Position numbers and translations under genes: made by a program. A DNA stretch of 64,000 bases from Gammaproteobacteria bacterium (lineage in GTDB: Bacteria; Pseudomonadota; Gammaproteobacteria; SZUA-229): NCBI GenBank assembly GCA_029882215.1, contig JAOULC010000003.1, positions 1 through 64,000 on the forward strand, given 5' to 3'. Below are positions 27,916 through 37,187 of the stretch, one piece after another. The notes under the pieces are model-generated. The model searched no databases, was not told the DNA's origin, and was given only the letters and a program-made list of their open reading frames with translations. Positions within the stretch are counted from its first letter, which is position 1. The number at the start of each line of letters is the position of its first letter.

Positions 27916-28479
27916 GTGATGTAATTGTAACCACTGCAATGCCAGTATTGGCGTTGCAGAATTAATACGGCCACAGGCTAACTGCGCCATCGCTTCCTGA
28001 TAGTCCATCACAATGACCTTTATATCTTCACCCTCCGTCGCCAGGCCATGTATCCCGCCGGCTGTTGTGCTGTCAACTTCAGCATAATAGAGCGTTATCT
28101 GCTCACTGCAACCACCCGGGCTTGAGTAATATGTAAACAGTTCGCGCACATCATTTACCTCAACCCCTGCTTCTTCTTTGCATTCTCGACTCACCACCTC
28201 TTCAGCCTGCTCACCGTCTTCAATCATGCCCGCCACCAGCTCAACTAACCACGGTCCGTTTGGATCGGCTTTGGCACCAATGCGGAACTGCTCAATCAGT
28301 ACCAGGCGGTCTTTAAGCGGATCAAATAACAACACTGCCACAGCATGACCGCGTTCCATTAACTGCCGGTTGAGCACAGCCGTCATGCCGCCTGCATACA
28401 GTTCGTGCTGCAATGCGTAAGACTCAATCGATAAAAAGCCTTTGAATAGTATTTCTTTTGTAATAACCTTCCAGTACAT
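27895..28479 (-). CDS. nudF: ADP-ribose pyrophosphatase (Nudix, NudF-like)
   Basis: A Nudix hydrolase (194 residues from the ATG at 28479, MYWKVITKEI). The full Nudix box G-x5-E-x7-REUxEExGU is present in GMIEDGEQAEEVVSRECKEE followed by AGV. The N-terminal region with HAVAVLLFDPLKDRLVLIEQFRIGA and the C-terminal SATPILALQWLQ are like NudF/TrgB, which cleave ADP-ribose to AMP and ribose 5-phosphate. A longer open frame to 28617 overlaps the divergent cytochrome gene and lacks family resemblance. Confidence 0.87.
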   Translation of the reverse strand: MYWKVITKEILFKGFLSIESYALQHELYAGGMTAVLNRQLMERGHAVAVLLFDPLKDRLVLIEQFRIGAKADPNGPWLVELVAGMIEDGEQAEEVVSRECKEEAGVEVNDVRELFTYYSSPGGCSEQITLYYAEVDSTTAGGIHGLATEGEDIKVIVMDYQEAMAQLACGRINSATPILALQWLQLHHAELVRA

Positions 28480-28570
28480 CCTACTCTCTACTATAAAATT
28501 GATTTGAATCAGTGAAAACTCATTAGGTAATGCTAATATTGATTTAGATCTGAACAAACTACGGACCGAA

Positions 28571-29605
28571 ATGAAGACATTAATCTCTATTGCTTTACTC
28601 ATGCTCAGCCCTATCATGGTAAATGCCAGCCCAAACGGTCAACAATTATTTGAAAATAATTGCTCGGTTTGCCATGGCACCAAAGGGGGCGGTGGCGTTG
28701 GAATCCCGCTTGCCTTACCTTCATTTATTAATTCAGTTAGTGATAACTATTTAAGAAAAACCATCCGTTATGGCCGGCCCGGGCGCGTCATGCCATCGTT
28801 CAACAATCTGTCAGATGATGAGATCTTATCGATTGTGAATTACATGCGAACCTGGACCGGAAAAAAAGGCAAGACCTTCTCAAAACATAATATTACTGGC
28901 AACCCGCAGGCTGGCGGCAAACTCTTTAACAAACTCTGCATCAGTTGTCATGGTGTCGGTGGAATCGGCGGTGCCGGTACGGGCGTTACTTTTTCGCGGC
29001 CACGTAATTCCCCCATCATCGCACCTTCTTTAAATAACCCCGGCTTTCTCTCCTCGGCTGAGGATGAGTTCATAAAAGAAACATTAGTCAATGGCCGCGC
29101 CGGTACGCCGATGATTTCATACAAACAGTTCGGTTTATCCGATCAGGACATCAACAACCTTGTCAGTTACATTCGTGGTTTTGAAGCGGGTCCATACCCT
29201 TTCAAATCCTATGATACTGAATCTGCCGTGATCAAAGTCGACTCGCCTTACAGCATTGAAGAAACCATTAACAATGTTAAAGATGCCATCATTGGTAAAA
29301 ACTTTAAGCTCATTCGGGTACAGGAACTGAATCAGGGTTTAGTTGAGGCTGGTAAAGAAAATAAAAAATCATACATCATTTATTTCTGCAACTTCAACTT
29401 TCTGAATAAAGCTCTGGCGATAGATCCGCGCGTGGGAATGTTCTTACCGTGCCGCGTCACAGTGATTGAACAAAATGGCAAAGTCAGCATCATCAGCACC
29501 AACCCGCTTAAACTGGCCAGCTTATTTAATAACCATGAACTAAGCGAAGCCTGTAAAGAGATGCACACTATCTACTCAGAATTATTAGAAGAGGCTAGTC
29601 TATAA
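28571..29605 (+). CDS. Di-heme cytochrome c fused to a DUF302 domain
   Basis: 344 residues with a signal peptide (cleavage near VNAS, about residue 19). Two class I cytochrome c domains follow: CSVCH at residues 31-35 with probable distal M74, and CISCH at 123-127 with probable distal M181. Residues about 225-340 form a DUF302-like domain (SIEETINNVKDAIIGKNFKL, then IYFCNFNFLN and FLPCRVTVIEQNG). The product should be periplasmic, receiving or passing electrons; the role of DUF302 is unknown. The stop codon is directly followed by the ATG of a second DUF302 gene. The fusion is the unusual part. Confidence 0.88.
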   Translation: MKTLISIALLMLSPIMVNASPNGQQLFENNCSVCHGTKGGGGVGIPLALPSFINSVSDNYLRKTIRYGRPGRVMPSFNNLSDDEILSIVNYMRTWTGKKGKTFSKHNITGNPQAGGKLFNKLCISCHGVGGIGGAGTGVTFSRPRNSPIIAPSLNNPGFLSSAEDEFIKETLVNGRAGTPMISYKQFGLSDQDINNLVSYIRGFEAGPYPFKSYDTESAVIKVDSPYSIEETINNVKDAIIGKNFKLIRVQELNQGLVEAGKENKKSYIIYFCNFNFLNKALAIDPRVGMFLPCRVTVIEQNGKVSIISTNPLKLASLFNNHELSEACKEMHTIYSELLEEASL

Positions 29606-30067
29606 ATGAAATTTCCTACAGCCATCAGCCGTCTGGCCGGATTATTCATACTGCTCTGCGTTAGCTTTAACAGCTATGCAGATGATTTAATTATGATGCG
29701 TGTTAAACAGAGTTTTCCGGAAACCATGACCAGCCTGCAAATCGCCATCAAAAAAGCAGGCTATACCATCTCCCGTGTGCAACGGGTTGATATCGGCCTG
29801 ACTAAATCCGGTTTCAAAACCGATAAATACCGCGTGGTGTTTTTTGGAAAAGCAGAAGAAGTGGAAACGCTGTTAAATCAGTACCCTGACCTCGCCGCTT
29901 TCCTGCCGTTAAAAATTTCCATCTTTGCAGAAAATAATGACACCATTCTGGTATCCAACAACCCGATAATATTGCAGCGCTACTTCAAACAAATCCCTGA
30001 ACATTACTTTACCCGCTGGGAAAAAGATGTTCAGAAGATATTCAGTCTGGCCAGCATCGAAGACTAG
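29606..30067 (+). CDS. Secreted DUF302 domain protein
   Basis: 153 residues: a signal peptide ending near SYADD (about residue 25), then a single DUF302-like domain with the family pattern (TSLQIAIKKAGYTISRVQRVD, then YRVVFFGKAEEVETLLNQYPDLAAFLPLKISI split across two strands, and ILVSNNPIILQRYF). It starts immediately after the stop of the cytochrome c-DUF302 gene, and the two DUF302 parts align in layout, suggesting partners in one periplasmic complex. Function unknown. Confidence 0.82.
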   Translation: MKFPTAISRLAGLFILLCVSFNSYADDLIMMRVKQSFPETMTSLQIAIKKAGYTISRVQRVDIGLTKSGFKTDKYRVVFFGKAEEVETLLNQYPDLAAFLPLKISIFAENNDTILVSNNPIILQRYFKQIPEHYFTRWEKDVQKIFSLASIED

Positions 30068-30086
30068 TTACGGCTGATCTGCCCGT

Positions 30087-31115
30087 TTATCGGGACTGGT
30101 TATCGGCCAAAGCCCGTGCACACTGATAAACCAGTTCCGGACCTTTATAAATAAAGCCGGAGTAAATCTGTACCAGTTGTGCACCGGCGGCCATTTTTTC
30201 CAGCGCATCCTCAGCCGACATAATACCGCCAACAGCAATCACTGGAATCTTATTGTCAAACAACTGACAAAACTGCCGCACAACCTCGGTTGAAGATTGC
30301 ATCACCGGTTTACCACTCAAACCACCCTGCTCATCTGCATACTGCAAGTCTTCCACACCGGCACGGGAAAACGTGGTGTTGGTAGCAATAACCGCATCAA
30401 TCTCTGTATTTAAAAAAGTCTCAGCCAGTTCTTTAATTTCATCTTCTGTCAGATCAGGCGCAATTTTTACTGCCAGCGGTACATAGCGTCCGCTCTGTGA
30501 CTGCAGCTCTTTTTGTTTGAGCTTAAGCTGCGACAACAACTGCTGTAAGGCTTCACCATGCTGCAGTGAACGCAGCCCAGGAGTATTAGGCGATGAAATA
30601 TTAATGGTGACGTAATCGGCAATAGCGTGCACCGCTGCAAAACAAATCAGATAATCATCAACCGCATTTTCAACCGCCGTGGAAAAGTTTTTACCGATGT
30701 TAATACCAATCACACCATCGTAGGACGATTTTTTAACCGCAGCAATTAACTGATCAACACCCTCATTATTAAAGCCCATACGGTTAATAATGGCGCTGGC
30801 TTCAGGCAAACGAAATAATCGTGGCTTATCATTTCCCGGCTGTGCAACGGGTGTCACTGTGCCCACTTCAATAAAGCCAAAACCGCATTGTGATAACGCA
30901 TCAATATATCGGGCATTTTTATCCAGCCCGGCTGCCAGACCGACTTTATTCTTAAATTCAAGACCCATAACCGTCACCGGCGCATTAATCACCGGCTTAA
31001 ACAGTAACTTTAAAAGCCCGGCCGATGCAAAAAGATTAAGTGCTTTCAAAGCCATATTGTGAGACTTTTCTGCATCAAATCTGAAAAGCACGGATCGTAT
31101 TACGTTATAAAGCAT
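30087..31115 (-). CDS. pyrD: Dihydroorotate dehydrogenase (quinone), class 2
   Basis: Membrane-associated FMN enzyme of pyrimidine synthesis (342 residues). The N-terminal amphipathic helices (FRFDAEKSHNMALKAL) mark the quinone-dependent class 2. Family blocks include GLAAGLDKNA, GFIEVGTVTP, NRMGFNNEG, the catalytic serine region NISSPNTPGLR, and IAVGGIMSAEDALEK. The ATG at 31115 overlaps the recJ stop by one base (TGATG), so translation is coupled. Confidence 0.96.
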   Translation of the reverse strand: MLYNVIRSVLFRFDAEKSHNMALKALNLFASAGLLKLLFKPVINAPVTVMGLEFKNKVGLAAGLDKNARYIDALSQCGFGFIEVGTVTPVAQPGNDKPRLFRLPEASAIINRMGFNNEGVDQLIAAVKKSSYDGVIGINIGKNFSTAVENAVDDYLICFAAVHAIADYVTINISSPNTPGLRSLQHGEALQQLLSQLKLKQKELQSQSGRYVPLAVKIAPDLTEDEIKELAETFLNTEIDAVIATNTTFSRAGVEDLQYADEQGGLSGKPVMQSSTEVVRQFCQLFDNKIPVIAVGGIMSAEDALEKMAAGAQLVQIYSGFIYKGPELVYQCARALADNQSR

Positions 31116-32845
31116 CAAACAGGCTCCAAATATTCAATCATTAATTGCAATGTTTTATTATTTCTAAATTCATTAACATCGAGTTTATACACGGCGCGTA
31201 TTTTATCGCTGTTCTGGCCCAATTGCTCGTTTGTTGTGTTAAACGCAATCGCATCAATCTGTAGCGTACTGTTCTCCGGCTGTAGTTTTAGTTTTAAATG
31301 CTTTTCACCGACAATTCGCCATTCCATCACATTAAAGCAATTATCGAATAAAGGTTCAGGAAACTGCTGCCCCCAGGGCCCGGAATAGCGCAGCAAATCC
31401 GCCAGCTGTATATTAAAATCGGCTTCCGCTAATTCACCATCAGTGAACAGTACATTAACCAGATCGTCTTTCGATAATAAGCCGTCCACCACACTGACAA
31501 AGCCGGCCTTAAAGGCTGCAAAATCCGCCTCATCCATCGACAATCCGGCTGCCATAGCATGACCTCCAAATTTCTTAATAATGGAAGGATGTGTCTTATC
31601 CAGCAGATCGAGGGCATCGCGAATATTCAGCCCCTTGATTGAACGCGCCGAGCCTTTGATTTCACCATTATCGGATTTTGCAAAAGCAATCACCGGCCGG
31701 TGAAACTGCTCTTTAATACGGGAAGCTAAAATGCCGATCACACCCTGATGCCAGTCTTCATGATAAATAACAATAGCAGAGGGCAGTTCGCTTACATCCA
31801 GCGCTGAAATCACTTTATCTAACAAAACCATGGCCTGCTCTAACATGTCTGTTTCGATAGAGCGTCGCTGACTGTTTAATTCGTGTAATTGTTCAGCAAT
31901 CTGCTTGCAAAAGCGGCTATCATCACTGAGTAAACAGTCGATACCTAAAGACATATCTTCAAGCCGGCCTGCTGCATTTAAGCGTGGGCCCACAGCAAAA
32001 CCAAGATCAGATGACACACAGTTGGCCTGGTTTCGCCCCGCCACTTTCAACAGCGCCGCTATGCCAGGACAACACTCTCCCGCACGAATCCGCTTGAGTC
32101 CCTGATCAACCAGGATGCGGTTATTCTTATCCAGTGGCACTACATCCGCCACCGTACCCAGCGCCACCAGATCCAGCACTTTTGCCAGATTAGGTTCCTT
32201 GCGTGCGGCTGTAAACCAGACGCTTTGACGCAGTGAAGCACGCACCGCCATCATCACATAAAAAATAACCCCAACACCGGCAATCGACTTACTGGGAAAA
32301 GTGCACGCGGGCTGATTTGGATTAACAATCGCCCTCGCAGCGGGCAGGTTGTCAGCAGCTAGGTGATGATCGGTAACCACCACATCAATCTCCTGTTTGT
32401 TAGCCGCCTGCACACCTTCAATGCTCGATATACCATTATCAACTGTGATAATGAGATCCGGCTTTAACTGCGCCGCATATTCCACCAGTTCAACCGTCAG
32501 GCCGTAACCAAAATCAAAGCGGTTTGGTACAAGGTAGTCCACATGACTGGCACCAAACAGGCGCAATGTTCTCACAGCAACCGCCGTACTGGTTGCACCG
32601 TCGGCATCAAAATCACCGACTACCAGTATTTTTTTATTCTGCTTTATTGCATCAACAATCACTTCAACCGCATCATTGATACCGGCTAAACTATCAAACG
32701 AAAGCAGCTTTGATAGCTGATTATCAACATCATCTAATGAGCCTACCTTGCGATGCCGGTAAATGCTTTGCAATACAGGATGAACACCGGCAACGGCGGC
32801 TATACTTTCATCATTCGCATGACGTTCAATTAAAACTGTTTTCAT
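31115..32845 (-). CDS. recJ: Single-stranded-DNA-specific exonuclease RecJ
   Basis: 5'-3' ssDNA exonuclease of recombination and mismatch repair (576 residues from the ATG at 32845, MKTVLIERHAN). The DHH-family motifs are GDFDADGATSTA, TVDNGIS and TDHHLAADNLPAA; the DHHA1 motif is GGHAMAAGLSM. It overlaps the upstream rpfE-like gene by 4 nt (ATGA) and the downstream pyrD by one base, giving a tight three-gene unit. Confidence 0.96.
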   Translation of the reverse strand: MKTVLIERHANDESIAAVAGVHPVLQSIYRHRKVGSLDDVDNQLSKLLSFDSLAGINDAVEVIVDAIKQNKKILVVGDFDADGATSTAVAVRTLRLFGASHVDYLVPNRFDFGYGLTVELVEYAAQLKPDLIITVDNGISSIEGVQAANKQEIDVVVTDHHLAADNLPAARAIVNPNQPACTFPSKSIAGVGVIFYVMMAVRASLRQSVWFTAARKEPNLAKVLDLVALGTVADVVPLDKNNRILVDQGLKRIRAGECCPGIAALLKVAGRNQANCVSSDLGFAVGPRLNAAGRLEDMSLGIDCLLSDDSRFCKQIAEQLHELNSQRRSIETDMLEQAMVLLDKVISALDVSELPSAIVIYHEDWHQGVIGILASRIKEQFHRPVIAFAKSDNGEIKGSARSIKGLNIRDALDLLDKTHPSIIKKFGGHAMAAGLSMDEADFAAFKAGFVSVVDGLLSKDDLVNVLFTDGELAEADFNIQLADLLRYSGPWGQQFPEPLFDNCFNVMEWRIVGEKHLKLKLQPENSTLQIDAIAFNTTNEQLGQNSDKIRAVYKLDVNEFRNNKTLQLMIEYLEPV

Positions 32846-33867
32846 GCCTCTACCACACAAATGTCTTGCAGCGATTTTTTCTTGCGGAAAAAACGGTATT
32901 TATAAATGTTTTTAAACTGATAAAATGTCTCGTCTGTATCGTGAATATTCACTTCAGTTATTTTTCCGCTTTTTAATAATTCAATAAGTGGTCGTAAAAT
33001 TTCAGTTTCAACTTTAGCCAGTTGTGTCAGCCATAAATCCATATCACCGCAGGACGACGCCAGCAGCAATGACTCATCAACCAGCTGAAAGTTATGCCTG
33101 GCACTGGCAGCAATATCAGCAAGCTGCAGTCGCTCAATATTATGTTGCTGACAAAAACCTTCTGCCCAGCTGGCATCACTAATCAAAGCATCTCTCTCAA
33201 AGTCAGATGAAACAGCACTGCCGCCACCAAAAAACCAGAAGCCGTTCAGTAAGCGCCCGGCAAACAGTTTATCCTGATGCTCAATATACTCGTGTAAAAA
33301 CATCTGCACTTCATTAGTAACCCGCAGCCAAAAAGCACTCTGCTCACCGCGTGGTAAAAAATGTTTCATATCACGCCCATAAACGGCATAGGCTGAAGTC
33401 ATCTCCGCAACAACAGGACTTGATGAGTGGCAGATAATACGCCCGGACGGCAGATATTTTAAACTCAGTCCATCAGCTGAAAAATGCTGGTTAAATTGCG
33501 TGATGATATTTTCAATCGTTTCAATATCTGGCTCACTAATAGCCAGCGGATAAGCCACAATATGATCCGACTTGAGCTCAATATTCACCGGCTCGGCATA
33601 CAAAACAGTCGCCGGCTCTTCACTGCCGGCATCTTCATAAGCCGCCAGAGAATACGTGGTGGCGTAATCTACCGGAAACGAGCGGGTATTTTTATCTTTT
33701 GTGCAGCGATAGGTGGCTTGTGTGAAAAACTGCTGAATTAACTTTAAATGCGAGGCCTGTGAAACATCAAACTCCCCGGCCTGAAATGACTTAAACAAGC
33801 CAGGTAATACAAGATTTACACGTTTTGAGTTCACAGAATAAAGCCAGAAGCAGAGCGGATACAGCAC
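32842..33867 (-). CDS. RpfE-like conserved protein upstream of recJ
   Basis: 341 residues with no signal peptide or membrane segment. The pattern LVLPGLF near the N-terminus and NGFWFFGGGSAV in the middle, together with a position directly upstream of recJ, match the COG4255/RpfE-type family known beside recJ in Xanthomonas and other gammaproteobacteria. The molecular function is unknown; some relatives are labelled phosphoglycerate-mutase-like without proof. The listed start is a GTG with GGA 9-11 nt upstream; another GTG at 33834 is possible. The last 4 nt overlap recJ. Confidence 0.7.
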   Translation of the reverse strand: MLYPLCFWLYSVNSKRVNLVLPGLFKSFQAGEFDVSQASHLKLIQQFFTQATYRCTKDKNTRSFPVDYATTYSLAAYEDAGSEEPATVLYAEPVNIELKSDHIVAYPLAISEPDIETIENIITQFNQHFSADGLSLKYLPSGRIICHSSSPVVAEMTSAYAVYGRDMKHFLPRGEQSAFWLRVTNEVQMFLHEYIEHQDKLFAGRLLNGFWFFGGGSAVSSDFERDALISDASWAEGFCQQHNIERLQLADIAASARHNFQLVDESLLLASSCGDMDLWLTQLAKVETEILRPLIELLKSGKITEVNIHDTDETFYQFKNIYKYRFFRKKKSLQDICVVEA

Positions 33868-34026
33868 TGATTGTATCCAATCGACCGGTCACAGAACAGA
33901 ATTAAATCCATAATACGGCTGTAAGAGGCGAAAGCTGACTAAAATTCGTACGAGCGAGAATACTCAGGAAACGTAAAACCGGATAGTGACAGCAATATCG
34001 GGCTTAGCCAGCTATAAGTGGTAAGG

Positions 34027-35430
34027 CTAGAACAGACGATCAAACAGCTCATCCATGACTTTTTCACCGGCTTTACGTACCGCATAATCGCCCAGCTGCT
34101 GACCAACACTCTGGCTCTGATTGGTTGTTGTTGGTCGCGATGCATTAATCTGATTCTGAATTTTACTGATTTTGCTATTTTGCTCGAGCTGCATGCGCTT
34201 CATTTCAGCCAGCTTTTCATCCATCAGGCGCTGTTGCTTGATATTTTCCATACGCTGTTTATAAATCGCATCAACCCGTTTGCCTTTATAGTATTCACAT
34301 TTCTCCGGATCGTTATTATGAAAGCATATGCCCACGCCATTAGGGCGTCCACTACTAACCGGGCCATCGTACATCTCGACGCCATTAAGAGAAATCATAC
34401 CATTAACCCTGACACCATTTTTAAACACACCATCAAAACGCAGGTCGTTTACAAAATTTACAGCATAGCCTTTGCCATGAGCCAAACCATTTTTACACGC
34501 GCTGGCTTTATATAACCAGTAACCGGTTTCTTTTAAACGACATTTTTGTGTGGCATACAGATCTTTAAGGATTTTTTCTTTTTTACCTTTTGCCATTGCA
34601 ATGTATTTTTGAGGCATCTCAAGACTTAAAACATTTTCATCAAACGTTTTCAAGTCAGCCAGATAGTACTGTATTAATTCCTGATATGAATTTAATTTCA
34701 CAGCGCCCTTTTGGGGCTTATAATTGTCAGGGCGTACTGACGGATAAGCCGTTAGCGTTATAACCTTATTATCACGAACCAACTTTAACTTTAAGCCGTC
34801 ACCATATTTAGTATTAACTATCAGCTGCAAAAACTCCGTATTATTTGCAGGAGTAATATTATTGATCGCCACTATCTGATCTGATTTTATTACACCGGCA
34901 AGGTAGGCAGGGCTATTATATTCAATAGATTGAACATCAAAATATCCGGTTTTTTTATTAAAATTAAAAGTTAAACCAAGATAAGCTTTCTCACCCCGTT
35001 CTTTGAAGGCTGTTTCAAAAGCGGCTTTTTTTATGCTGACAGATAATAGTGTTTCTTTTTTAACAAACTTTCCATCAGCGTAGGTGCTGATAATGGTTAG
35101 GTCATTAACAGGGTTAAAGAGTCGAGTTGTTCCGTTATAAAAATCACCCTTTTCTACAACACCAGAAGAAGTTGTTTTTGAGCCGTTAACCAACAACCAC
35201 TTTACCCACTGACCTTCGAGCCTGCTATTATCAGATGCTGTCAGCACCCCATAACCACGTGGCATACCGTCTTTTACAGAACCGGTATATTTCCATGTAA
35301 CACCATTCTTATAGGCACCCGTTAATACGCTGCCTGGCTTCACTGACGTTGAAGCAGCCGGTTTGATATTTTGTTCATTACAAGCCGATAAAAAGATTGC
35401 TATCAGCAAAATAAATAAATTTTTATTCAT
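34027..35430 (-). CDS. Lipoprotein with MORN-like repeats and a PDZ domain
   Basis: 467 residues from the ATG at 35430 (MNKNLFILLIAIFLSAC). The lipobox LSAC puts the lipid-bearing Cys at residue 17. MORN-like motifs (YTGSVKDGMPRGYGVLT, LEGQWV, KGDFYNGTTRLF) span about 46-105. A PDZ-like domain spans about 148-228 (LGLTFNF, NSPAYLAGVIKSDQIVAIN). A second MORN-like block (NGLAHGKGYAV, FDGVFKNG, YDGPVSSGRPNGVG) is at about 305-370, and a Gln/Lys/Met-rich helix ends the protein. It is likely anchored in the outer membrane facing the periplasm. No close family is recognised, and no operon partner is visible. Confidence 0.72.
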   Translation of the reverse strand: MNKNLFILLIAIFLSACNEQNIKPAASTSVKPGSVLTGAYKNGVTWKYTGSVKDGMPRGYGVLTASDNSRLEGQWVKWLLVNGSKTTSSGVVEKGDFYNGTTRLFNPVNDLTIISTYADGKFVKKETLLSVSIKKAAFETAFKERGEKAYLGLTFNFNKKTGYFDVQSIEYNSPAYLAGVIKSDQIVAINNITPANNTEFLQLIVNTKYGDGLKLKLVRDNKVITLTAYPSVRPDNYKPQKGAVKLNSYQELIQYYLADLKTFDENVLSLEMPQKYIAMAKGKKEKILKDLYATQKCRLKETGYWLYKASACKNGLAHGKGYAVNFVNDLRFDGVFKNGVRVNGMISLNGVEMYDGPVSSGRPNGVGICFHNNDPEKCEYYKGKRVDAIYKQRMENIKQQRLMDEKLAEMKRMQLEQNSKISKIQNQINASRPTTTNQSQSVGQQLGDYAVRKAGEKVMDELFDRLF

Positions 35431-35740
35431 CAAATACCCCAAAAAATCTAAAACAATATTAATAATTCTACTATAAATGAGATAACTCCTATGCACATCA
35501 CCCAAATGGGGTAAAGACTTACAAATCATACAGATGGCCGCCTGCTAAGCCAGCTATGCACCTAGTATCTTCGTAGTTAATAGCAGAGTAACTCATGACT
35601 CGGACCGCTTGTCTGTTTTTATTAACACGGACATACCGCCTTTGCAGTAAGGCTTTAGTTTCAGCATGACCTTGAATTACAAGCTAGTCGTGCACACTTT
35701 AATAAAAGTAATTAACTGATAGCATATATGGAGAGATGAA

Positions 35741-36127
35741 ATGTTTGAACCGATAACAATACCCTTTGGCAGTGTGATGTTATACAACCTTGTAAAACTA
35801 AAAGAAGGTGTGACTGTTGAAGACGTTGAACTGGCGCTTGGTGAAATGTGCAATGTTGTAAAGAACACTTACGGCGATGACGCTGGAGGTTTTATCGGCG
35901 GTCAGGTATTTGAAAACAGTGGATTTATCTCCGAACAGGGTTCGATTGACACATCTAAACATACCGATCATGATGTGGTCATCATGACCTATTGGAAGTC
36001 ATTCGAGCAGCATGAGGCATCACATGCCGATAGTGTCTTCAAAGAAAAATTCGATAAGGTTGCTGAGTACTGTTCAGATACACATGAAATCGGTTACAAA
36101 ATGTTATGGCAAGGAATCCCTGAATAA
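35741..36127 (+). CDS. ABM-like ferredoxin-fold protein
   Basis: 128 residues with GGAGAG upstream. The strand/helix pattern (MLYNLVKLKEGVTVEDVE, then DDAGGFIGGQVFENSG, and DVVIMTYWKSFEQHEASHADSVF) resembles dimeric alpha-beta-barrel proteins of the antibiotic biosynthesis monooxygenase class. The helix with HEASHADSVFKEKF is typical of the ABM C-terminal helix. No cofactor or substrate can be assigned. It is a single-gene unit between two leftward loci. Confidence 0.6.
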   Translation: MFEPITIPFGSVMLYNLVKLKEGVTVEDVELALGEMCNVVKNTYGDDAGGFIGGQVFENSGFISEQGSIDTSKHTDHDVVIMTYWKSFEQHEASHADSVFKEKFDKVAEYCSDTHEIGYKMLWQGIPE

Positions 36128-36241
36128 ACCAGCCATTACGACATTGAAATCCTGACAGATGCTCATTGGCAATCAGGGTTGAAACATCCCCCGGAAGTGA
36201 TGTTGATGGACTATTTCTTGTGGTTTCAGACTAAGTTTTAG

Positions 36242-36274
36242 CATTCTCTGTTTGCAGTACGCAAACAGAGAATG
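36242..36274. repeat. Perfect 14-bp inverted repeat
   Basis: CATTCTCTGTTTGC and its exact complement around a 5-nt loop (AGTAC), between the convergent ABM-like and TerB-like genes. It is a strong hairpin in either strand but lacks U-tracts; probably a shared terminator. Confidence 0.7.
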
Positions 36275-36328
36275 AACTGATCAGACAGGCACCATAGCAG
36301 ACACAGACAAGGCTTCTAATGAGTCTTG

Positions 36329-37183
36329 CTAGTCCTTTTTAAAAACATTAATCCCGTTGTTGACAACAGTCCCTAGCGAATCTGTTATTTTATTAACCCT
36401 CCCTTTAATATTTCTCGTCACATCATGCTGACCCACTTCGGAAAAAATACTTTCAACAACAGCAAGCACCCTCTCCTCTCGCTTATCAATGATGCCATCA
36501 GACTCCATCAGTTCATTTAACAGTTTTAATATATCGCGTGACATCGAGGCATAATTGCAGTCAGGGTTTTGTTTTTTAAATTCAGCTAAACCTCTGGCAA
36601 GTGCTTCGATGGAAAAATCAGAAAGCTTATCCTCAGTGTAGGCCATTCCTTTCTCAACAAACTCAGGATCATAACCCCACTCTTTAACAAAATAATTGTA
36701 AATAATCTGTCGCTCTGACGGATCAATGCAGCCATCAACCTCGGACATTTTCAGCGCCAGCGGTGATATAAAATCAAACAAAGCAAGAGCCAGAAAATCC
36801 ATTGGCGTGTTTATAAATTCAGGTATCACAATCACCCGGTCATTTGTCTGGTCCTTTATAAAGCGGGTAACACCCACCCAGGCACCAACACTAACAACCC
36901 CGGCAGCAACAACCCAGCCAACCGGAGTAACCGCTGTACCAATGCCAATAGCTGCCAAAATACCGCTAGGGGCAAAAAAAGTAGAAGCTACAACAGACGA
37001 CTTAGCAATAGTCACAGCGGTAGCACCGGCACCTAATGCATCCCAGGCATCAATCACCTTGTTTTTAACTCTTAATGAAGTGTACGCATCTTCACCAATT
37101 GCCAGCTTGGCTTTAAACCGCAGCGGTTCTGTGATGACTGTTTCAATGCCATCAAACCACTGTAAAGTATCATTATCCGTCAT
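36329..37183 (-). CDS. TerB-like protein with a hydrophobic glycine-rich segment
   Basis: 284 residues from the ATG at 37183 (MTDNDTLQWF). The N-terminal 45 residues are polar. Residues about 50-110 are Gly/Ala/Val-rich and hydrophobic (likely two membrane-inserting helices: SSVVASTFFAPSGILAAIG and VGWVVAAGVVSVGAWVG). The C-terminal half has two acidic TerB-like motifs, SEVDGCIDPSERQII and MESDGIIDKREERVL, as in tellurite-resistance-type helical domains. The gene follows the upstream hypothetical gene by 4 nt, so the two form a module. No other ter genes are nearby and the function is unknown. Confidence 0.6.
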   Translation of the reverse strand: MTDNDTLQWFDGIETVITEPLRFKAKLAIGEDAYTSLRVKNKVIDAWDALGAGATAVTIAKSSVVASTFFAPSGILAAIGIGTAVTPVGWVVAAGVVSVGAWVGVTRFIKDQTNDRVIVIPEFINTPMDFLALALFDFISPLALKMSEVDGCIDPSERQIIYNYFVKEWGYDPEFVEKGMAYTEDKLSDFSIEALARGLAEFKKQNPDCNYASMSRDILKLLNELMESDGIIDKREERVLAVVESIFSEVGQHDVTRNIKGRVNKITDSLGTVVNNGINVFKKD

Positions 37184-37187
37184 TACA

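Noticed and set aside
28480-28617. N-terminal extension of the Nudix gene to 28617
   Set aside because: It overlaps the start of the divergent cytochrome gene and adds 46 residues without family similarity; the ATG at 28479 is better.
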